Shown here: one piece after another, positions 46,478-57,407 of the stretch | Layout of the letters: every line of letters begins with the position of its first letter | Numbering within the stretch: position 1 is the stretch's first letter | Assembly: GCA_900472675.1 (NCBI GenBank) | Contig: UCJA01000001.1 | Span: 1-64,000 of the forward strand | Direction: 5' to 3' | DNA from: Hyphomicrobiales bacterium | GTDB lineage: Bacteria > Pseudomonadota > Alphaproteobacteria > Rhizobiales > Rhizobiaceae | Length of the DNA stretch: 64,000 bases | Position numbers and translations under genes: made by a program | The notes under the pieces: model-generated | Seen by the model: only the letters and a program-made list of their open reading frames with translations | What the model was told of the DNA's origin: nothing | Database searches by the model: none

Positions 46478-46867
46478 TTGACCGGGGCGGGCACATTGCG
46501 GGAGACACAGGAACCGGCTCGCGCCGGCCTGCATTCCTCACGCCTTCCCTCTGTTGTTGAAGCACTTTTTCTGCGGCCACTGCTTGCGCCTCCGGCCGCA
46601 GTGCTGGCCGCCTTCGGGGCTCTCGGCGAAGGCCTGGCAAACCGGGCAACGGACGCCGTGTTCGGCGCCCTGCAGGGTGCTCTGGCAACGACCAACCGGT
46701 TGCTGCCGAATGAGGCTCAGGCAAACGGCCCGTCCGTCGGCCCTCGGGTCGAGGGCAGGGAGGTGCCGGCTACGGTGCCTGTGAATACTGTAAAGAGCGC
46801 GCCTGCCAAGGGCGCGAGGTCGGCCAAGGTTGCCAAGGCAAAGACGCTGGTGAAGCACAAGGACTGA
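46478..46867 (+). CDS. unknown protein between nuoF and nuoG
   Basis: Up to 129 aa starting from TTG at 46478, 4 nt after the nuoF stop; no ATG or GTG alternative fits the conserved-looking part. A hydrophobic/amphipathic middle (EALFLRPLLAPPAAVLAAFG, then ALQGALATTNRLLP) is followed by an Ala/Lys-rich basic tail (KGARSAKVAKAKTLVKHKD). It is not a named complex I subunit. Operon position suggests an accessory or assembly role, which is inference. Confidence 0.6.
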   Translation: MTGAGTLRETQEPARAGLHSSRLPSVVEALFLRPLLAPPAAVLAAFGALGEGLANRATDAVFGALQGALATTNRLLPNEAQANGPSVGPRVEGREVPATVPVNTVKSAPAKGARSAKVAKAKTLVKHKD

Positions 46868-46913
46868 TCCCGGGTCTGCGACTGCGGGATGAACGAAGGA
46901 CGTAAGTGAGACG

Positions 46914-48995
46914 ATGGTTAAGCTGAAGGTAGACGGCAAAGAGGTCGACGTTCCGGATCATTTCACGCTGCTTCAGGCATGCGAGGAAGCCGGCGTCGAG
47001 ATTCCGCGCTTTTGTTTCCACGAGCGTCTGTCGGTGGCAGGCAACTGCCGCATGTGCCTGATCGAGGTGAAGGGTGGACCGCCGAAGCCGGCAGCCTCCT
47101 GCGCCATGGGTGTGCGCGACGTCCGCGGCGGCCCGAACGGCGAGCTGCCGGAAGTGTTCACCAACACGCCGATGGTCAAGAAGGCCCGCGAAGGCGTGAT
47201 GGAATTCCTGCTGATCAACCATCCGCTGGATTGCCCGATCTGCGACCAGGGTGGTGAATGTGACCTGCAGGACCAGGCCATGGCCTTCGGCATCGATAGT
47301 TCGCGCTACACGGAAAACAAGCGTGCGGTCGAGGACAAGTACATCGGCCCGCTCGTCAAGACGGTGATGAACCGCTGCATCCATTGCACGCGCTGCGTCC
47401 GCTTTACCACTGAAGTTGCAGGCATTTCCGAGCTTGGCCTGATCGGTCGCGGCGAGGATGCCGAGATCACGACCTACCTCGAACACGCGATGACCTCGGA
47501 GCTGCAGGGCAATGTGGTTGACCTGTGCCCGGTCGGTGCGCTGACCTCCAAGCCCTTTGCCTTTACCGCCCGCCCGTGGGAACTCGGCAAGACCGAATCG
47601 ATCGACGTCATGGACGCCGTCGGCTCCGCCATCCGGGTCGACACCCGCGGTCGCGAAGTGATGCGCATCATGCCTCGGGTCAACGAGCAGGTGAACGAGG
47701 AGTGGATCTCCGACAAGACCCGCTTTATCTGGGACGGCCTGAAGACCCAGCGTCTGGACCGGCCCTATGTGCGCCGCGACGGTCGCCTGACAGCTGCCAC
47801 CTGGGGTGAGGCGTTCGGCGCCATCAAGGCTGCCGTTTCGGCAACCACCGCCAACAAGATCGGCGCGATTGCCGGCGACCTTGCCTCGGTCGAAGAGATG
47901 TTTGCGCTGAAGGAGCTGGTCCGCTCGCTCGGCTCGGACAACCTCGACTGTCGCCAGGACGGGACGGCGCTCGATCCGTCGCAGGGCCGCGCAAGCTACA
48001 TCTTTAACCCGACCATCGAGGGTATCGAAGACGCCGGCGCGCTGCTGATCATTGGTGCCAATCCGCGGCTTGAAGCGGCCGTGCTCAACGCGCGCATCCG
48101 CAAGCGCTTCCGCCGTGGCAATTTCCCGATCGGCGTGATCGGCGAGATGAACGACCTGCGCTATCCGTTTGAATACCTTGGTGCCGGCGCGGATTCGCTG
48201 TCGGAACTGCTGGCCGGTCGTGGCGGGTTTACCGAGACGCTGCGCGGCGTGAAGAACCCGATGATCATCATCGGCCAGGGCGCACTTGCCCGTCCCGACG
48301 GCGCAGCGATCCTTGCGGCTGCGGCAAAGCTTGCCTCGACGGTCGGCGCTGTCACGGCAGACTGGAACGGCTTTGGCGTGCTGCACACGGCAGCAGCGCG
48401 GGTCGGCGGACTGGATCTCGGCTTCGTGCCGGGCGCCGGTGATGCCAATGCGGCGCAGATGCTGACGTCCATGGACGTGCTCTTCCTGCTCGGCGCCGAC
48501 GAACTCGACTTCTCGGCCAAGAGCGCCGGCTTTACCGTCTACATCGGCAGCCATGGCGATGCAGGTGCTCACCATGCGGACGTGATTCTGCCGGGTGCCG
48601 CATACACGGAAAAGTCGGGCACCTGGGTCAACACGGAAGGCCGCGTCCAGATGGGCAGCCGTGCAGGTTTCGCACCGGGCGAGGCACGCGAAGACTGGGC
48701 GATCCTTCGGGCGCTGTCGGATGTGCTGGGCAAGCGCCTGCCGTTCGATTCGCTGCCAGCGCTGCGGGCCAAACTGTATGAATCCTACCCGCATTTCGCC
48801 GCGCTGGACGAGATTGCGCGCGGAACTGCAGACCAAATTGCGACACTTGGACAAAAAGGCAGTGAGATGTCGAAGTCCGGGTTTGCGTCTCCGATCAAAG
48901 ACTTCTATTTGACGAACCCGATCGCACGCGCTTCGGCAGTGATGGCCGAATGCTCGTCCTTGGCCCGCAACAATTTCCAGGCTGCGGCGGAGTAA
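46914..48995 (+). CDS. nuoG: NADH-quinone oxidoreductase subunit G
   Basis: 693-aa 75-kDa subunit that relays electrons through N1b, N4 and N5. Motifs: [19 protein letters not shown] ([2Fe-2S]), [16 protein letters not shown] (His/Cys-type N5 region), [16 protein letters not shown], and [15 protein letters not shown] for the [4Fe-4S] clusters. A molybdopterin-oxidoreductase-like region without cofactor follows. Stop is 1 nt from nuoH. Confidence 0.97.
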   Translation: MVKLKVDGKEVDVPDHFTLLQACEEAGVEIPRFCFHERLSVAGNCRMCLIEVKGGPPKPAASCAMGVRDVRGGPNGELPEVFTNTPMVKKAREGVMEFLLINHPLDCPICDQGGECDLQDQAMAFGIDSSRYTENKRAVEDKYIGPLVKTVMNRCIHCTRCVRFTTEVAGISELGLIGRGEDAEITTYLEHAMTSELQGNVVDLCPVGALTSKPFAFTARPWELGKTESIDVMDAVGSAIRVDTRGREVMRIMPRVNEQVNEEWISDKTRFIWDGLKTQRLDRPYVRRDGRLTAATWGEAFGAIKAAVSATTANKIGAIAGDLASVEEMFALKELVRSLGSDNLDCRQDGTALDPSQGRASYIFNPTIEGIEDAGALLIIGANPRLEAAVLNARIRKRFRRGNFPIGVIGEMNDLRYPFEYLGAGADSLSELLAGRGGFTETLRGVKNPMIIIGQGALARPDGAAILAAAAKLASTVGAVTADWNGFGVLHTAAARVGGLDLGFVPGAGDANAAQMLTSMDVLFLLGADELDFSAKSAGFTVYIGSHGDAGAHHADVILPGAAYTEKSGTWVNTEGRVQMGSRAGFAPGEAREDWAILRALSDVLGKRLPFDSLPALRAKLYESYPHFAALDEIARGTADQIATLGQKGSEMSKSGFASPIKDFYLTNPIARASAVMAECSSLARNNFQAAAE

Positions 48996-48996
48996 T

Positions 48997-50046
48997 ATGA
49001 ACATGGATTCGTTCTTTTCGACCTATGGCTGGCCGGCAATCGTGATGATCGGGCAGTCGCTTCTGCTGCTGGTATGTCTGCTGGTCTTCATCGCCTATGT
49101 ACTTCTGGCAGACCGCAAGATCTGGGCAGCCGTGCAGCTGCGTCGCGGCCCGAACGTGGTTGGCCCCTTCGGCCTGTTCCAGTCGTTCGCCGACCTTTTG
49201 AAGTTCGTCTTCAAGGAGCCGGTCATTCCGGCCGGCGCCAACAAGGGCGTCTTCCTGCTCGCGCCGCTGGTCGCCGTGACGCTTGCTCTCGCCACCTGGG
49301 CGGTCATCCCGTTCAACACCAACTGGGTGATTGCCGACATCAACGTCGGCCTGCTCTACGTGTTTGCGATTTCGTCGCTGGAAGTCTACGGCGTGATCAT
49401 GTCAGGCTGGGCTTCGAACTCGAAGTACGCCTTCCTCGGCGCGCTGCGCTCGGCGGCACAAATGGTCTCCTACGAAGTCTCGATCGGCTTCGTGATCGTC
49501 ACCGTTCTGCTCTGCGTGGGTTCGCTGAACCTCACCGACATCGTCAACGCGCAGCACACCGGTCTTGGTACGATGATGGGGCTTCCGGCCTCGTTCCTCG
49601 ACTGGCACTTTATTCCGCTGTTCCCGATGTTCGTGATCTTCTTCATCTCGGGCCTGGCTGAAACCAACCGTCCTCCCTTCGACCTTCCGGAAGCGGAGTC
49701 GGAGCTGGTGGCTGGTTACATGGTGGAATATTCCTCGGCGCCGTACATGATGCTGATGCTCGGCGAATATGCCGCCATCCTGTTGATCTGCTCGCTGACG
49801 AGCATCCTCTTCCTCGGGGGCTGGCTGCCGCCGGTCGACTTCTGGCTGATTAACTGGGTTCCGGGCATCATCTGGTTCATACTTAAAGTCGGGCTGATCT
49901 TCTTTGGCTACGCCATGGTCAAGGCCTTCGTGCCGCGCTACCGCTACGACCAGCTGATGCGCCTGGGCTGGAAGGTTTTCCTTCCGCTGTCGCTGGCCAT
50001 GGTCGTGGTGACCGCATTCGTGCTGAAGCTGACGGGATGGGCCTGA
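48997..50046 (+). CDS. nuoH: NADH-quinone oxidoreductase subunit H
   Basis: 349-aa eight-helix membrane subunit at the quinone entry. Diagnostic: [35 protein letters not shown], then [29 protein letters not shown], holding conserved acidic residues for proton coupling. Confidence 0.97.
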   Translation: MNMDSFFSTYGWPAIVMIGQSLLLLVCLLVFIAYVLLADRKIWAAVQLRRGPNVVGPFGLFQSFADLLKFVFKEPVIPAGANKGVFLLAPLVAVTLALATWAVIPFNTNWVIADINVGLLYVFAISSLEVYGVIMSGWASNSKYAFLGALRSAAQMVSYEVSIGFVIVTVLLCVGSLNLTDIVNAQHTGLGTMMGLPASFLDWHFIPLFPMFVIFFISGLAETNRPPFDLPEAESELVAGYMVEYSSAPYMMLMLGEYAAILLICSLTSILFLGGWLPPVDFWLINWVPGIIWFILKVGLIFFGYAMVKAFVPRYRYDQLMRLGWKVFLPLSLAMVVVTAFVLKLTGWA

Positions 50047-50085
50047 TCATGGCTCACCTCGCCCACGGCCATACCGGAGAATAAA

Positions 50086-50577
50086 ATGGGAAGTCTGACC
50101 CAAACCGTCAACTCGCTGTTCCTGAAGGAATTCGTCAGTGCCTTCGTGCTGTCGATGCGATACTTCTTCAAGCAGAAGGCGACGATCAACTATCCGTTCG
50201 AAAAGGGGCCGATCTCGCCGCGTTTCCGTGGCGAGCATGCGCTGCGCCGCTATCCGAACGGTGAGGAACGCTGCATTGCGTGCAAGCTGTGCGAGGCCAT
50301 CTGTCCCGCCCAGGCGATCACCATCGAGGCCGGCCCGCGCCGCAACGACGGCACCCGCCGCACGGTGCGCTACGACATCGACATGGTGAAGTGCATCTAT
50401 TGCGGCTTTTGCCAGGAAGCCTGCCCGGTCGACGCGATCGTTGAAGGGCCGAACTTCGAGTTCTCGACCGAGACGCGCGAAGAGCTCTACTACGACAAGG
50501 ACCGGCTGCTGGAGAACGGCGACCGTTGGGAACGGGAAATTGCCCGCAACATGACGATGGATGCGCCTTACCGCTAA
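50086..50577 (+). CDS. nuoI: NADH-quinone oxidoreductase subunit I
   Basis: 163-aa ferredoxin-like subunit for N6a and N6b. Two motifs: [16 protein letters not shown] and [16 protein letters not shown]. An amphipathic N-terminal helix anchors it to the membrane arm. Confidence 0.97.
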   Translation: MGSLTQTVNSLFLKEFVSAFVLSMRYFFKQKATINYPFEKGPISPRFRGEHALRRYPNGEERCIACKLCEAICPAQAITIEAGPRRNDGTRRTVRYDIDMVKCIYCGFCQEACPVDAIVEGPNFEFSTETREELYYDKDRLLENGDRWEREIARNMTMDAPYR

Positions 50578-50586
50578 GTCACATCC

Positions 50587-50648
50587 GGCGGCGCGAAAGC
50601 GCCGTCCTCATGGGTTTTGAATTCTCCGGTGCATGTCCATGCGCCGGA
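50587..50648 (+). other. two adjacent RNA hairpins between nuoI and nuoJ
   Basis: Hairpin 1: 50587-50594 with 50599-50606, 8 bp closed by a GAAA tetraloop. Hairpin 2: 50625-50633 with 50640-50648, 9 bp with one G-U pair. They occupy most of the 123-nt gap. Without a T-run they look more like stability or processing elements than terminators. Confidence 0.45.
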
Positions 50649-50700
50649 TTCTGACGGAAGGGGCTCTGCTCCTGTCCGATAGGCACGAAAAGGCACCACG

Positions 50701-51315
50701 ATGGGTCTGCAGGCTATCTTCTTCTACATCTTCGCGTTCGTCGCGATCGCAGCGGCATTCATGGTCATTTCGGCCAAGAACCCGGTCCACTCGGTGCTGT
50801 TCCTCATTCTGGTGTTCTTCAATGCCGCGGGCCTCTTCCTGCTGACCGGCGCGGAATTCCTGGCGATGATCTTGCTCGTCGTCTACATCGGCGCAGTGGC
50901 GGTGCTCTTCCTGTTCGTCGTGATGATGCTGGATATCGACTTTGCGGAACTGCGGTCCGGCGTGCTGCAATATGCGCCGGTCGGGATTCTGGTCGGCCTG
51001 ATCGTTGCGGCCGAACTGGTCGTGGTGATCGGCGGCAGCGTGCTGACGCCTGAGGCAGCCAAGTCCATCACCATGCCGATCCCCAATCCGGCGGAGCGGA
51101 CCAATACCGCCGCACTCGGCGACGTGCTTTATACGAACTACGTCTACTTCTTCCAGATCGCCGGCATGATCCTGCTGGTGGCGATGATCGGCGCGATCGT
51201 GTTGACGCTGCGCCATCGCCAGCACATCAAGCGCCAGGACATTTCGCGGCAGGTGGCACGTACGCCAGCGACTGCCGTCGAGGTCATCAAGGTCAAATCA
51301 GGCCAGGGCCTCTGA
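50701..51315 (+). CDS. nuoJ: NADH-quinone oxidoreductase subunit J
   Basis: 204-aa membrane subunit with five helices. The third helix holds the conserved AEFLAMILLVVYIGAVAVLFLFVVMML, including the Tyr-Ile-Gly-Ala pi-bulge region. The C-terminal tail is longer than in E. coli and basic. Confidence 0.96.
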   Translation: MGLQAIFFYIFAFVAIAAAFMVISAKNPVHSVLFLILVFFNAAGLFLLTGAEFLAMILLVVYIGAVAVLFLFVVMMLDIDFAELRSGVLQYAPVGILVGLIVAAELVVVIGGSVLTPEAAKSITMPIPNPAERTNTAALGDVLYTNYVYFFQIAGMILLVAMIGAIVLTLRHRQHIKRQDISRQVARTPATAVEVIKVKSGQGL

Positions 51316-51338
51316 GGCGGGCACAAGGATAATTGAAC

Positions 51339-51647
51339 ATGGAAATCGGTCTTTCCCATTACCTCACGGTCAGCGCCATCCTCTTCACGCTGGGCATCTT
51401 CGGCATTTTCCTGAACCGCAAGAACGTCATCATCATCCTGATGTCCGTCGAGCTTATCCTGCTCGCGGTGAACCTCAACATGGTGGCCTTCTCGTCCTTC
51501 CTGAACGACATCGTCGGGCAGGTGTTCGCATTGTTCATTCTGACCGTTGCTGCGGCCGAAGCCGCCATCGGTCTTGCAATTCTCGTCGTCTTCTACCGCA
51601 ACCGTGGCTCGATCGCGGTTGAAGACGTCAATATGATGAAGGGCTGA
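51339..51647 (+). CDS. nuoK: NADH-quinone oxidoreductase subunit K
   Basis: 102-aa three-helix subunit. Conserved membrane Glu residues lie in [14 protein letters not shown] and [15 protein letters not shown]. The ATG at 51339 gives standard length. Confidence 0.97.
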   Translation: MEIGLSHYLTVSAILFTLGIFGIFLNRKNVIIILMSVELILLAVNLNMVAFSSFLNDIVGQVFALFILTVAAAEAAIGLAILVVFYRNRGSIAVEDVNMMKG

Positions 51648-51654
51648 TCGGGTC

Positions 51655-53655
51655 ATGATCTACAAGGCAATCGTCTTCCTTCCCCTGATCGGCTTCCTGA
51701 TCGCCGGCCTGTTCGGCCGTTCGATCGGTTCCAAGGCTTCGGAATATGTCACCAGCGGGTTGATGATCATCGTCGCCGTGCTGTCCTGGATCGTCTTCTT
51801 CAACGTGGCGATCGCGCACGGCGAGGCGGGCGAAGTCATCAAGGTGCCGGTCATGCGCTGGATCCAGTCCGGCGGCATCGACGTGGAATGGGCCTTCCGC
51901 GTGGATACGCTGACGGCGATCATGTTCGTCGTGGTCAACACGGTCTCCACGCTCGTGCACATCTACTCGATCGGCTACATGCACCACGATCCGCATCGGC
52001 CGCGGTTCTTTGCCTATCTGTCGCTGTTCACCTTCGCCATGCTGATGCTCATTACGTCGGACAACCTGGCGCAGATGTTCTTCGGCTGGGAAGGCGTGGG
52101 TCTGGCGTCCTACCTTTTGATCGGCTTCTGGTTCAAGAAGCCCTCGGCGTCTGCTGCCGCGATGAAGGCCTTCATCGTCAACCGCGTCGGCGACTTCGGC
52201 TTCATCCTCGGCATTGCCGGTCTGTTCGTGCTGTTCGGCTCGATCAACTTCGAAACGATCTTTGCGGCTGCCGCCAGCTACCTTCCGGCGGAAGGTGCAA
52301 CCGACGCCACGCAGACGGTGGTCAACATCTTCGGCATGTCGCTCGACAAGGCCAATGCGATCACGGTCGTCTGCCTGCTGCTGTTCATGGGCGCCATGGG
52401 CAAGTCGGCGCAGTTCCTGCTGCACACCTGGCTCCCGGACGCCATGGAAGGCCCGACCCCGGTGTCGGCGCTCATCCATGCGGCAACCATGGTAACCGCC
52501 GGCGTATTCCTCGTCGCCCGCATGTCGCCAATATTCGAACTCTCGCCTGATGCCCTGCTGGTCGTGACGATCATCGGCGCGATTACCGCCTTCTTTGCGG
52601 CGACCGTCGGCCTCGTCCAGAACGACATCAAGCGCGTTATCGCCTATTCGACCTGTTCGCAGCTGGGCTACATGTTCGTAGCGCTCGGCGTCGGTGCCTA
52701 TGGTTCGGCGATTTTCCATCTGTTCACGCATGCCTTCTTCAAGGCGCTGCTGTTCCTTTGCGCCGGCTCGGTCATCCATGCCGTCGATGGCGAACAGGAC
52801 ATGCGCAACATGGGTGGCCTGCGGCCGCACATCAAGATTACCTTCGCCATGATGCTGATCGGCACGCTGGCGATCACCGGCGTCGGCATTCCGTTCACGC
52901 CGATCGGTTTTGCGGGCTTCTTCTCCAAGGACGTCATCATCGAGGCAGCCTATGCTTCGCATTCTCCGGCCTCGGGTTTCGCCTTCACGCTGCTTGTCAT
53001 TGCTGCAATGTTTACAAGCTTCTATTCGTGGCGCTTGATGTTCCTCACCTTCTTTGGCAAGCCGCGCGCGAGCCATGAAGTCATGCACCATGTGCATGAA
53101 TCTCCGAATGTCATGCTGATCCCGCTCTACGTTCTGGCGGTCGGCGCGGTGCTCGCTGGTGTGATCTTCGAAGGCATGTTCTACGGTGAGGAATATGCGG
53201 AGTTCTGGAAGGGTGCGCTGTTTACCGCGCAGCACAACGAACTCCTCGAAGAGTTCCACCATGTCCCGGCACTGGTCGCGCTTAGCCCCTTCATCGCCAT
53301 GGTGATCGGCTTCGTGACCGCCTGGTACTTCTACATCAAGTCGCCCGAAACACCGAAGCGGCTCGCCACTTCGCAGCAGGTGCTCTACAAGTTCCTGCTC
53401 AACAAGTGGTACTTCGACGAGCTCTACGACTTCCTGTTCGTCCGCTCGGCCAAGGCGCTCGGCCGCTTCCTGTGGAAGAAGGGCGACATCGGGGTCATCG
53501 ATAACTACGGACCGAACGGCGTCGCTGCCCGCGTGGTCGACGTGACCAACCGGGTTGTGAAGCTGCAGTCCGGATACCTTTATCACTATGCCTTCGCCAT
53601 GATGATCGGCATCGCCGCCCTGATCACCTGGATGATGCTCGGGAGCTCGATGTAA
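51655..53655 (+). CDS. nuoL: NADH-quinone oxidoreductase subunit L
   Basis: 666-aa antiporter-like distal proton pump with the long lateral helix at the C-terminus. Markers: [17 protein letters not shown] (pump Glu), [31 protein letters not shown] (Lys and His), and [13 protein letters not shown]. Overlaps nuoM by 1 nt. Confidence 0.97.
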   Translation: MIYKAIVFLPLIGFLIAGLFGRSIGSKASEYVTSGLMIIVAVLSWIVFFNVAIAHGEAGEVIKVPVMRWIQSGGIDVEWAFRVDTLTAIMFVVVNTVSTLVHIYSIGYMHHDPHRPRFFAYLSLFTFAMLMLITSDNLAQMFFGWEGVGLASYLLIGFWFKKPSASAAAMKAFIVNRVGDFGFILGIAGLFVLFGSINFETIFAAAASYLPAEGATDATQTVVNIFGMSLDKANAITVVCLLLFMGAMGKSAQFLLHTWLPDAMEGPTPVSALIHAATMVTAGVFLVARMSPIFELSPDALLVVTIIGAITAFFAATVGLVQNDIKRVIAYSTCSQLGYMFVALGVGAYGSAIFHLFTHAFFKALLFLCAGSVIHAVDGEQDMRNMGGLRPHIKITFAMMLIGTLAITGVGIPFTPIGFAGFFSKDVIIEAAYASHSPASGFAFTLLVIAAMFTSFYSWRLMFLTFFGKPRASHEVMHHVHESPNVMLIPLYVLAVGAVLAGVIFEGMFYGEEYAEFWKGALFTAQHNELLEEFHHVPALVALSPFIAMVIGFVTAWYFYIKSPETPKRLATSQQVLYKFLLNKWYFDELYDFLFVRSAKALGRFLWKKGDIGVIDNYGPNGVAARVVDVTNRVVKLQSGYLYHYAFAMMIGIAALITWMMLGSSM

Positions 53656-55166
53656 TGACCGACTGGCCAATTCTCTCGACGGTCACCTTCCTGCCGCTGG
53701 TCGGCGTGCTGCTTCTCCTGTTCATGAACGGGGAGGGGGCAAACGGCCGCCGCAACGTCCTGAACATCTCGCTGCTGACGACGGTCGCGACCTTCGTCGT
53801 GTCGCTGTTCATCTGGATCGGCTTCGACAATTCGAACCCCGGCTTCCAGATGGTCGAGAAGCACGGCTGGCTGAGCACCGGTATCTCCTACCACCTGGGC
53901 GTCGACGGTATCTCGATGCTGTTCGTCATCCTCACCACCTTCCTCATGCCTTTCTGCGTGCTGGCGAGCTGGGTTTCGGTGGAGAAGCGCATCAAGGAAT
54001 ACATGATCGCCTTCCTGCTTCTGGAAGTGGTCATGGTCGGCGTGTTCGTGGCGCTCGACATCGTGCTGTTCTACGTGTTCTTCGAAGCGACGCTGATCCC
54101 GATGTTCGTGATCATCGGTGTCTGGGGTGGCAAGGACCGCGTCTACGCGTCCTACAAGTTCTTCCTCTACACGCTGGCTGGCTCGGTTCTGACCATGCTT
54201 GCCATCATGGCGATGTACTGGCAGGCCGGCACGACCGACATGACCGAGCTCCTGAAGTACGGCTTCCCGGTCGGCATGCAGACCTGGCTGTGGCTTGCCT
54301 TCTTCGCAGCCTTCTCCGTCAAGATGCCGATGTGGCCGGTCCACACCTGGCTCCCGGATGCGCACGTGCAGGCTCCGACCGCAGGCTCGGTTATCCTCGC
54401 CGGCGTCATGCTGAAGCTCGGCGGCTACGGCTTCATCCGCTTCTCGCTGTCGATGCTGCCGGTTGCGTCCGACTACTTCGCGCCGCTGGTGTTCACGCTG
54501 TCGGTGCTGGCGATCATCTACACGTCGCTGGTCGCGCTGATGCAGGAAGACATGAAGAAGCTGATCGCCTACTCCTCCGTTGCCCATATGGGCTATGTGA
54601 CGATGGGGATCTTCGCCGCCAATACGCAGGGCCTGCAGGGCGCCATCTTCCAGATGCTGTCGCACGGCATCGTGTCCGGCGCGCTGTTCCTGTGCGTCGG
54701 CGTGGTCTATGATCGGCTGCACACTCGCGACATCGCGGCCTACGGCGGCCTCGTCAACAACATGCCAAAGTATGCGGTTGCGATGATGATCTTCACCATG
54801 GCGAACGTGGGGCTTCCGGGCACCTCCGGCTTCGTCGGCGAATTCCTGACGATCATCGGCGTCTTCCGCGTCAACACTTGGGTCGCCCTGTTTGCGGCAA
54901 CCGGCGTCATCCTGTCGGCTTCCTACGCTCTCTGGCTCTACCGCCGGATGATCTTCGGCGCGCTGGACAAGGAAAGCCTGAAGTCCATGCTCGACCTTTC
55001 GGGCCGCGAGAAGCTGATCCTCTATCCGCTGGTCGTGCTTACCATCTTCTTCGGCGTCTACCCGGCTCCGGTCTTCGATGCGACCGCTGCTTCCGTGGAC
55101 CTCGTCGTCAACAACTACTCCGCAGCACTGCAGGCGGCTAAGAACCTTGCACTGAACGTGCACTGA
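53655..55166 (+). CDS. nuoM: NADH-quinone oxidoreductase subunit M
   Basis: 503-aa antiporter-like subunit. Markers: [21 protein letters not shown] (pump Glu), [21 protein letters not shown] and [13 protein letters not shown]. Confidence 0.97.
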   Translation: MTDWPILSTVTFLPLVGVLLLLFMNGEGANGRRNVLNISLLTTVATFVVSLFIWIGFDNSNPGFQMVEKHGWLSTGISYHLGVDGISMLFVILTTFLMPFCVLASWVSVEKRIKEYMIAFLLLEVVMVGVFVALDIVLFYVFFEATLIPMFVIIGVWGGKDRVYASYKFFLYTLAGSVLTMLAIMAMYWQAGTTDMTELLKYGFPVGMQTWLWLAFFAAFSVKMPMWPVHTWLPDAHVQAPTAGSVILAGVMLKLGGYGFIRFSLSMLPVASDYFAPLVFTLSVLAIIYTSLVALMQEDMKKLIAYSSVAHMGYVTMGIFAANTQGLQGAIFQMLSHGIVSGALFLCVGVVYDRLHTRDIAAYGGLVNNMPKYAVAMMIFTMANVGLPGTSGFVGEFLTIIGVFRVNTWVALFAATGVILSASYALWLYRRMIFGALDKESLKSMLDLSGREKLILYPLVVLTIFFGVYPAPVFDATAASVDLVVNNYSAALQAAKNLALNVH

Positions 55167-55184
55167 GACGGGACAAGATTAGAC

Positions 55185-56627
55185 ATGACCGCTGAACTCC
55201 TCTCCCTCAGCCTGCAGCTATCCATGCCGGAGATCATCCTGGCGGTGGGCGCTCTCGCCCTCCTGATGATCGGCGTGTTTACGGGCGAAAAGTCCGCGCC
55301 CATGGTCACCATGCTTGCCGTCGCGCTGCTCGTCGTGGCTGCCGTCTGGGTTGCCGTCATGCCGGGAAGCGGCGAGGGCTGGGGCGGCGCCTTTATTCTC
55401 GACCCGTTTGCCCGCTTCATGAAGGTCGTCGCACTGATCGGCTCGATCGTGGCGATCGGCCTGTCGTTTGGTCAGGCGCGCTACCTGGAGCTCGACAAGT
55501 TCGAGTTTCCTGTCGTGCTCGTCCTGTCGACGCTCGGCATGATGGTGCTGATCTCGGCGAACGACCTGATTTCCTTCTACCTCGGCCTCGAGCTGATGTC
55601 GCTTTCGCTCTACGTGGTGGCGGCATTCAACCGCGACAGCCTGCGTTCGACCGAAGCCGGCCTCAAGTACTTCGTGCTGGGCGCTCTCTCCTCCGGCATG
55701 ATGCTCTACGGCATGTCGCTGGTTTATGGCTTCACCGGCAACACCGGCTTCGACGAGATCGCACGCGTTCTCTCCACCGAGACCCGTGGCCTCGGGCTGA
55801 TCTTCGGCATGGTCTTCGTGCTCGCCGGCGCCTGCTTCAAGATCTCGGCCGTGCCGTTCCACATGTGGACGCCGGACGTCTACGAAGGTGCACCGACCCC
55901 GGTCACCGCCTTCTTCGCCGCCGGCCCGAAGGTTGCCGCCATGGCGATCCTCGTGCGCGTGGTGTCTGAAGCCTTTTCCCCGATCGTTGCCGACTGGCGC
56001 CAGATCATCGTCTTCGTCGCCATCGCCTCCATGCTGCTCGGTTCCTTCGCGGCCATCGGCCAGAAGAACATCAAGCGCCTGATGGCCTACTCGTCCATCG
56101 GCCACATGGGTTACGCGCTGGTCGGCCTTGCCGCCGGAACGGAAACAGGCGTCTCGGGCGTCGTGCTTTACATGACCATCTACATGGTCATGACGCTTGG
56201 CACCTTCGCCTGCATCCTGGCGATGCGGCGCGAAGATGGCGTCTATCTGGAGAACGTCGAGGATCTCGCCGGTCTTTCGTCGACCAAGCCATTCATGGCC
56301 GTGGTGCTGACCGCGCTGATGTTCTCCATGGCCGGCATTCCACCGCTCGCCGGCTTCTTCGCGAAGTACTTCGTGTTCGTGGCGGCTATCGAGGCCAAGC
56401 TTTATGCGCTGTCGGTCATCGGCGTGCTGTCGTCGGTCGTGGGCGCCTACTACTACCTGCGGCTGGTCAAGCTGATGTGGTTCGATGCGCCGAAGGGTGA
56501 GTTTGCCCGCACGGGCGGCATACTGCGGCTGGTGTTCGGCCTGTCCGGCCTGTTCGTGGTCGCCTATGTGGTGATCGGCGGACCGATCGGCATGGCGGCA
56601 AATGCCGCAGCGAAGTCCTTCTTCTGA
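55185..56627 (+). CDS. nuoN: NADH-quinone oxidoreductase subunit N
   Basis: 480-aa antiporter-like subunit completing the membrane arm. Markers: [44 protein letters not shown] and [15 protein letters not shown]. The birA start is 2 nt after its stop, so the transcript probably continues. Confidence 0.97.
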   Translation: MTAELLSLSLQLSMPEIILAVGALALLMIGVFTGEKSAPMVTMLAVALLVVAAVWVAVMPGSGEGWGGAFILDPFARFMKVVALIGSIVAIGLSFGQARYLELDKFEFPVVLVLSTLGMMVLISANDLISFYLGLELMSLSLYVVAAFNRDSLRSTEAGLKYFVLGALSSGMMLYGMSLVYGFTGNTGFDEIARVLSTETRGLGLIFGMVFVLAGACFKISAVPFHMWTPDVYEGAPTPVTAFFAAGPKVAAMAILVRVVSEAFSPIVADWRQIIVFVAIASMLLGSFAAIGQKNIKRLMAYSSIGHMGYALVGLAAGTETGVSGVVLYMTIYMVMTLGTFACILAMRREDGVYLENVEDLAGLSSTKPFMAVVLTALMFSMAGIPPLAGFFAKYFVFVAAIEAKLYALSVIGVLSSVVGAYYYLRLVKLMWFDAPKGEFARTGGILRLVFGLSGLFVVAYVVIGGPIGMAANAAAKSFF

Positions 56628-56629
56628 GA

Positions 56630-57400
56630 ATGGCAGGTCGAAGCGGCCGGTTCTCGCTGGACGCCTTCCGCCACGAGCCGCTGACGGATGTCGGCTCCAC
56701 CAATAGCGAATGTATCGCCCGCGCACGCGCGGGCGATACCGGTTTGCTGTGGGTGACCGCCGGACGGCAAACGGCGGGACGCGGACGCCGCGGTCGTGCC
56801 TGGATGTCCGAACCCGGCAATCTCTATGCATCGCTGCTGCTGCTCGATCCTGCGGAGCCCCCCTTGGTGGGCTCGCTGCCGCTTGCCGTGGCGATTGCCG
56901 TGCATGGCGCCATCCGCTCTGTGCTGCCGCCTGGCGCGCCGCCGCTTGAGGTGAAATGGCCCAATGATATCCTGATCGGGCGGGCCAAGACCTGCGGCAT
57001 CCTGATCGAGGCCGAGGTGCTGCCAAGCGGGCAGCGCGCCGTGGTGATCGGTATCGGCATCAATATCCAGCACATGCCTGATAGCGCGCCTTACGGCGTT
57101 ACGCACCTGGCAGAGCACGCTGGTGGTATATCAGCGGATGAGGTTTTCGCGCATCTTTACAGAGAGATGGCGGAAGTTCTCGAGATTTGGGACGAGGGGC
57201 GCGGTACAGCGGAGATTACCCGACGCTGGCGCGGCATTGCCTGTGGCATTGGGGAAAACATTACCGTCAATCTGCCGGACAGGTCGCTTGTAGGGCGATT
57301 TGCAGGTATCAATGATGACGGCTTTCTGCAACTTGAGACGGAACGCGGCATTATAACGCCGATCGCGGCGGGCGACGTCTTCTTTCACGCAACGGAATAG
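56630..57400 (+). CDS. birA: biotin--[acetyl-CoA-carboxylase] ligase
   Basis: 256-aa ligase that attaches biotin to carboxylase BCCP domains. Catalytic region: VGSTNSE, the biotinyl-AMP loop GRQTAGRGRRGRAWMS, VKWPNDILIG and CGILIEAE. No N-terminal helix-turn-helix, so it is the monofunctional class without repressor activity. Confidence 0.94.
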   Translation: MAGRSGRFSLDAFRHEPLTDVGSTNSECIARARAGDTGLLWVTAGRQTAGRGRRGRAWMSEPGNLYASLLLLDPAEPPLVGSLPLAVAIAVHGAIRSVLPPGAPPLEVKWPNDILIGRAKTCGILIEAEVLPSGQRAVVIGIGINIQHMPDSAPYGVTHLAEHAGGISADEVFAHLYREMAEVLEIWDEGRGTAEITRRWRGIACGIGENITVNLPDRSLVGRFAGINDDGFLQLETERGIITPIAAGDVFFHATE

Positions 57401-57407
57401 TAATCGA

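Noticed and set aside
51628..55163. Long minus-strand frames of 680 and 525 codons opposite nuoL and nuoM
   Set aside because: Composition dominated by Asp, His, Glu and Arg with no domain; antisense shadows of membrane-protein genes.
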